Origin: Cognatundibacterium aquatile
GTDB lineage: Bacteria; Pseudomonadota; Gammaproteobacteria; Burkholderiales; Burkholderiaceae_D
DNA length: 64,000 nucleotides
Reading direction: 5' to 3'
NCBI RefSeq assembly: GCF_014699135.1
Contig: NZ_JACOFT010000007.1
Span: 1 to 64,000, forward strand
This document shows, one piece after another, positions 63,783 to 64,000 of this stretch (the first letter of the stretch is position 1; every line of letters begins with the position of its first letter). The notes under the pieces are model-generated. The model saw only the letters and a program-made list of their open reading frames with translations. It had not been told where the DNA came from and did not search any database. Both the position numbers and the translations under genes were made by a program.

Positions 63783-64000
63783 TCAGGCTGACATGCCGCT
63801 ATGGCGTAATAAAGCATCGATGGCGGGCTCTCTGCCACGGAAGGCTTTGAATGAATCAAGCGCCGGGCGTGAGCCACCAACTTCCAGTACTTCTTTCTGA
63901 AACTTTTGTCCCGCTGTGCGTGACAGATTGCTGCCCTCAGTTTTACCGTGTTCTTCAAACGCAGCATAGGCATCGGCAGATAATACCTCGGCCCATTTAT
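63783..64000 (-). CDS. prlC: M3-family oligopeptidase A, C-terminal part (runs off the window)
   Basis: The last 72 codons of a minus-strand gene are present; the start lies past 64000. The protein ends in KWAEVLSADAYAAFEE, then GQKFQKEVLEVGGSRPALDS, FKAFRGREPAIDALLRHSGM and a stop. This is the conserved tail of oligopeptidase A (M3 thimet-type metallopeptidase), including the GGSRP and FRGREP substrate loop. The zinc site HExxH is outside the window. It lies 11 bp upstream of the DUF4124 gene on the same strand. Confidence 0.88.
   Translation of the reverse strand, partial: KWAEVLSADAYAAFEEHGKTEGSNLSRTAGQKFQKEVLEVGGSRPALDSFKAFRGREPAIDALLRHSGMSA

Overview
The window looks like chromosomal DNA of a betaproteobacterium of the order Burkholderiales, most likely family Oxalobacteraceae and close to Undibacterium. 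The basis is the moderate GC content by eye, the gene order queG-tsaE-amiC-mutL-miaA, a small Trp-rich membrane protein, an LivK-type binding protein and a holC neighbourhood typical of that order. The genus is an inference. I see no phage, insertion sequence, CRISPR array or rRNA. Nearly all of the window is core or catabolic metabolism.

Layout. 1-7 kb: the start of a tonB gene and a starch/maltodextrin block (exported pullulanase, glucokinase, cytoplasmic alpha-glucosidase), then an orphan CbiM-like permease. 7-10 kb: an OmpA-family protein with a C-terminal run of cadherin-like repeats, preceded by a promoter and an early terminator that could make a short RNA, and a tRNA-Met with its own promoter and terminator. 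10-17 kb: housekeeping genes miaA, mutL, dedA, amiC, tsaE and queG. 17-24 kb: an AEC permease and a two-component system (dctS/dctR) divergent from a TRAP transporter (dctPQM), followed by a strongly promoted, strongly terminated RNA candidate of about 178 nt. 24-34 kb: ogt, xerD, an S9 peptidase with a TonB-dependent receptor, ybaK, plsY and tsaD. 34-37 kb: an orphan multi-GAF/PAS histidine kinase.

37.5-48.6 kb holds a complete reductive pyrimidine degradation locus: a RutR-like TetR regulator, a MocR-type regulator, an omega-amino-acid transaminase, preT, preA, an NCS1 permease, dihydropyrimidinase and beta-ureidopropionase. A RutR-like operator lies before the transaminase gene. Uracil or thymine would enter by the NCS1 permease and be reduced by PreTA, opened by HydA and decarbamoylated by PydC. 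The resulting beta-alanine would be transaminated to malonate semialdehyde.

48.7-64 kb: a dCache-HAMP-GAF-HD-GYP signalling protein, a PaiB-like protein, OsmC, and leuA with an elaborate leader (two short leucine-rich reading frames and strong hairpins). Then follow an M13 peptidase, lgt, a LysR regulator, cytochrome c, livK, holC and the 3' end of an M3 oligopeptidase gene.

The least expected structures are: (1) a 71-bp dispersed repeat in three gap-free alignable copies, each 5-15 bp after a stop codon and in the same orientation relative to that gene; (2) the two-peptide leuA leader; (3) the structured RNA candidate after dctM; (4) the short-RNA or attenuator arrangement before the OmpA-like gene.
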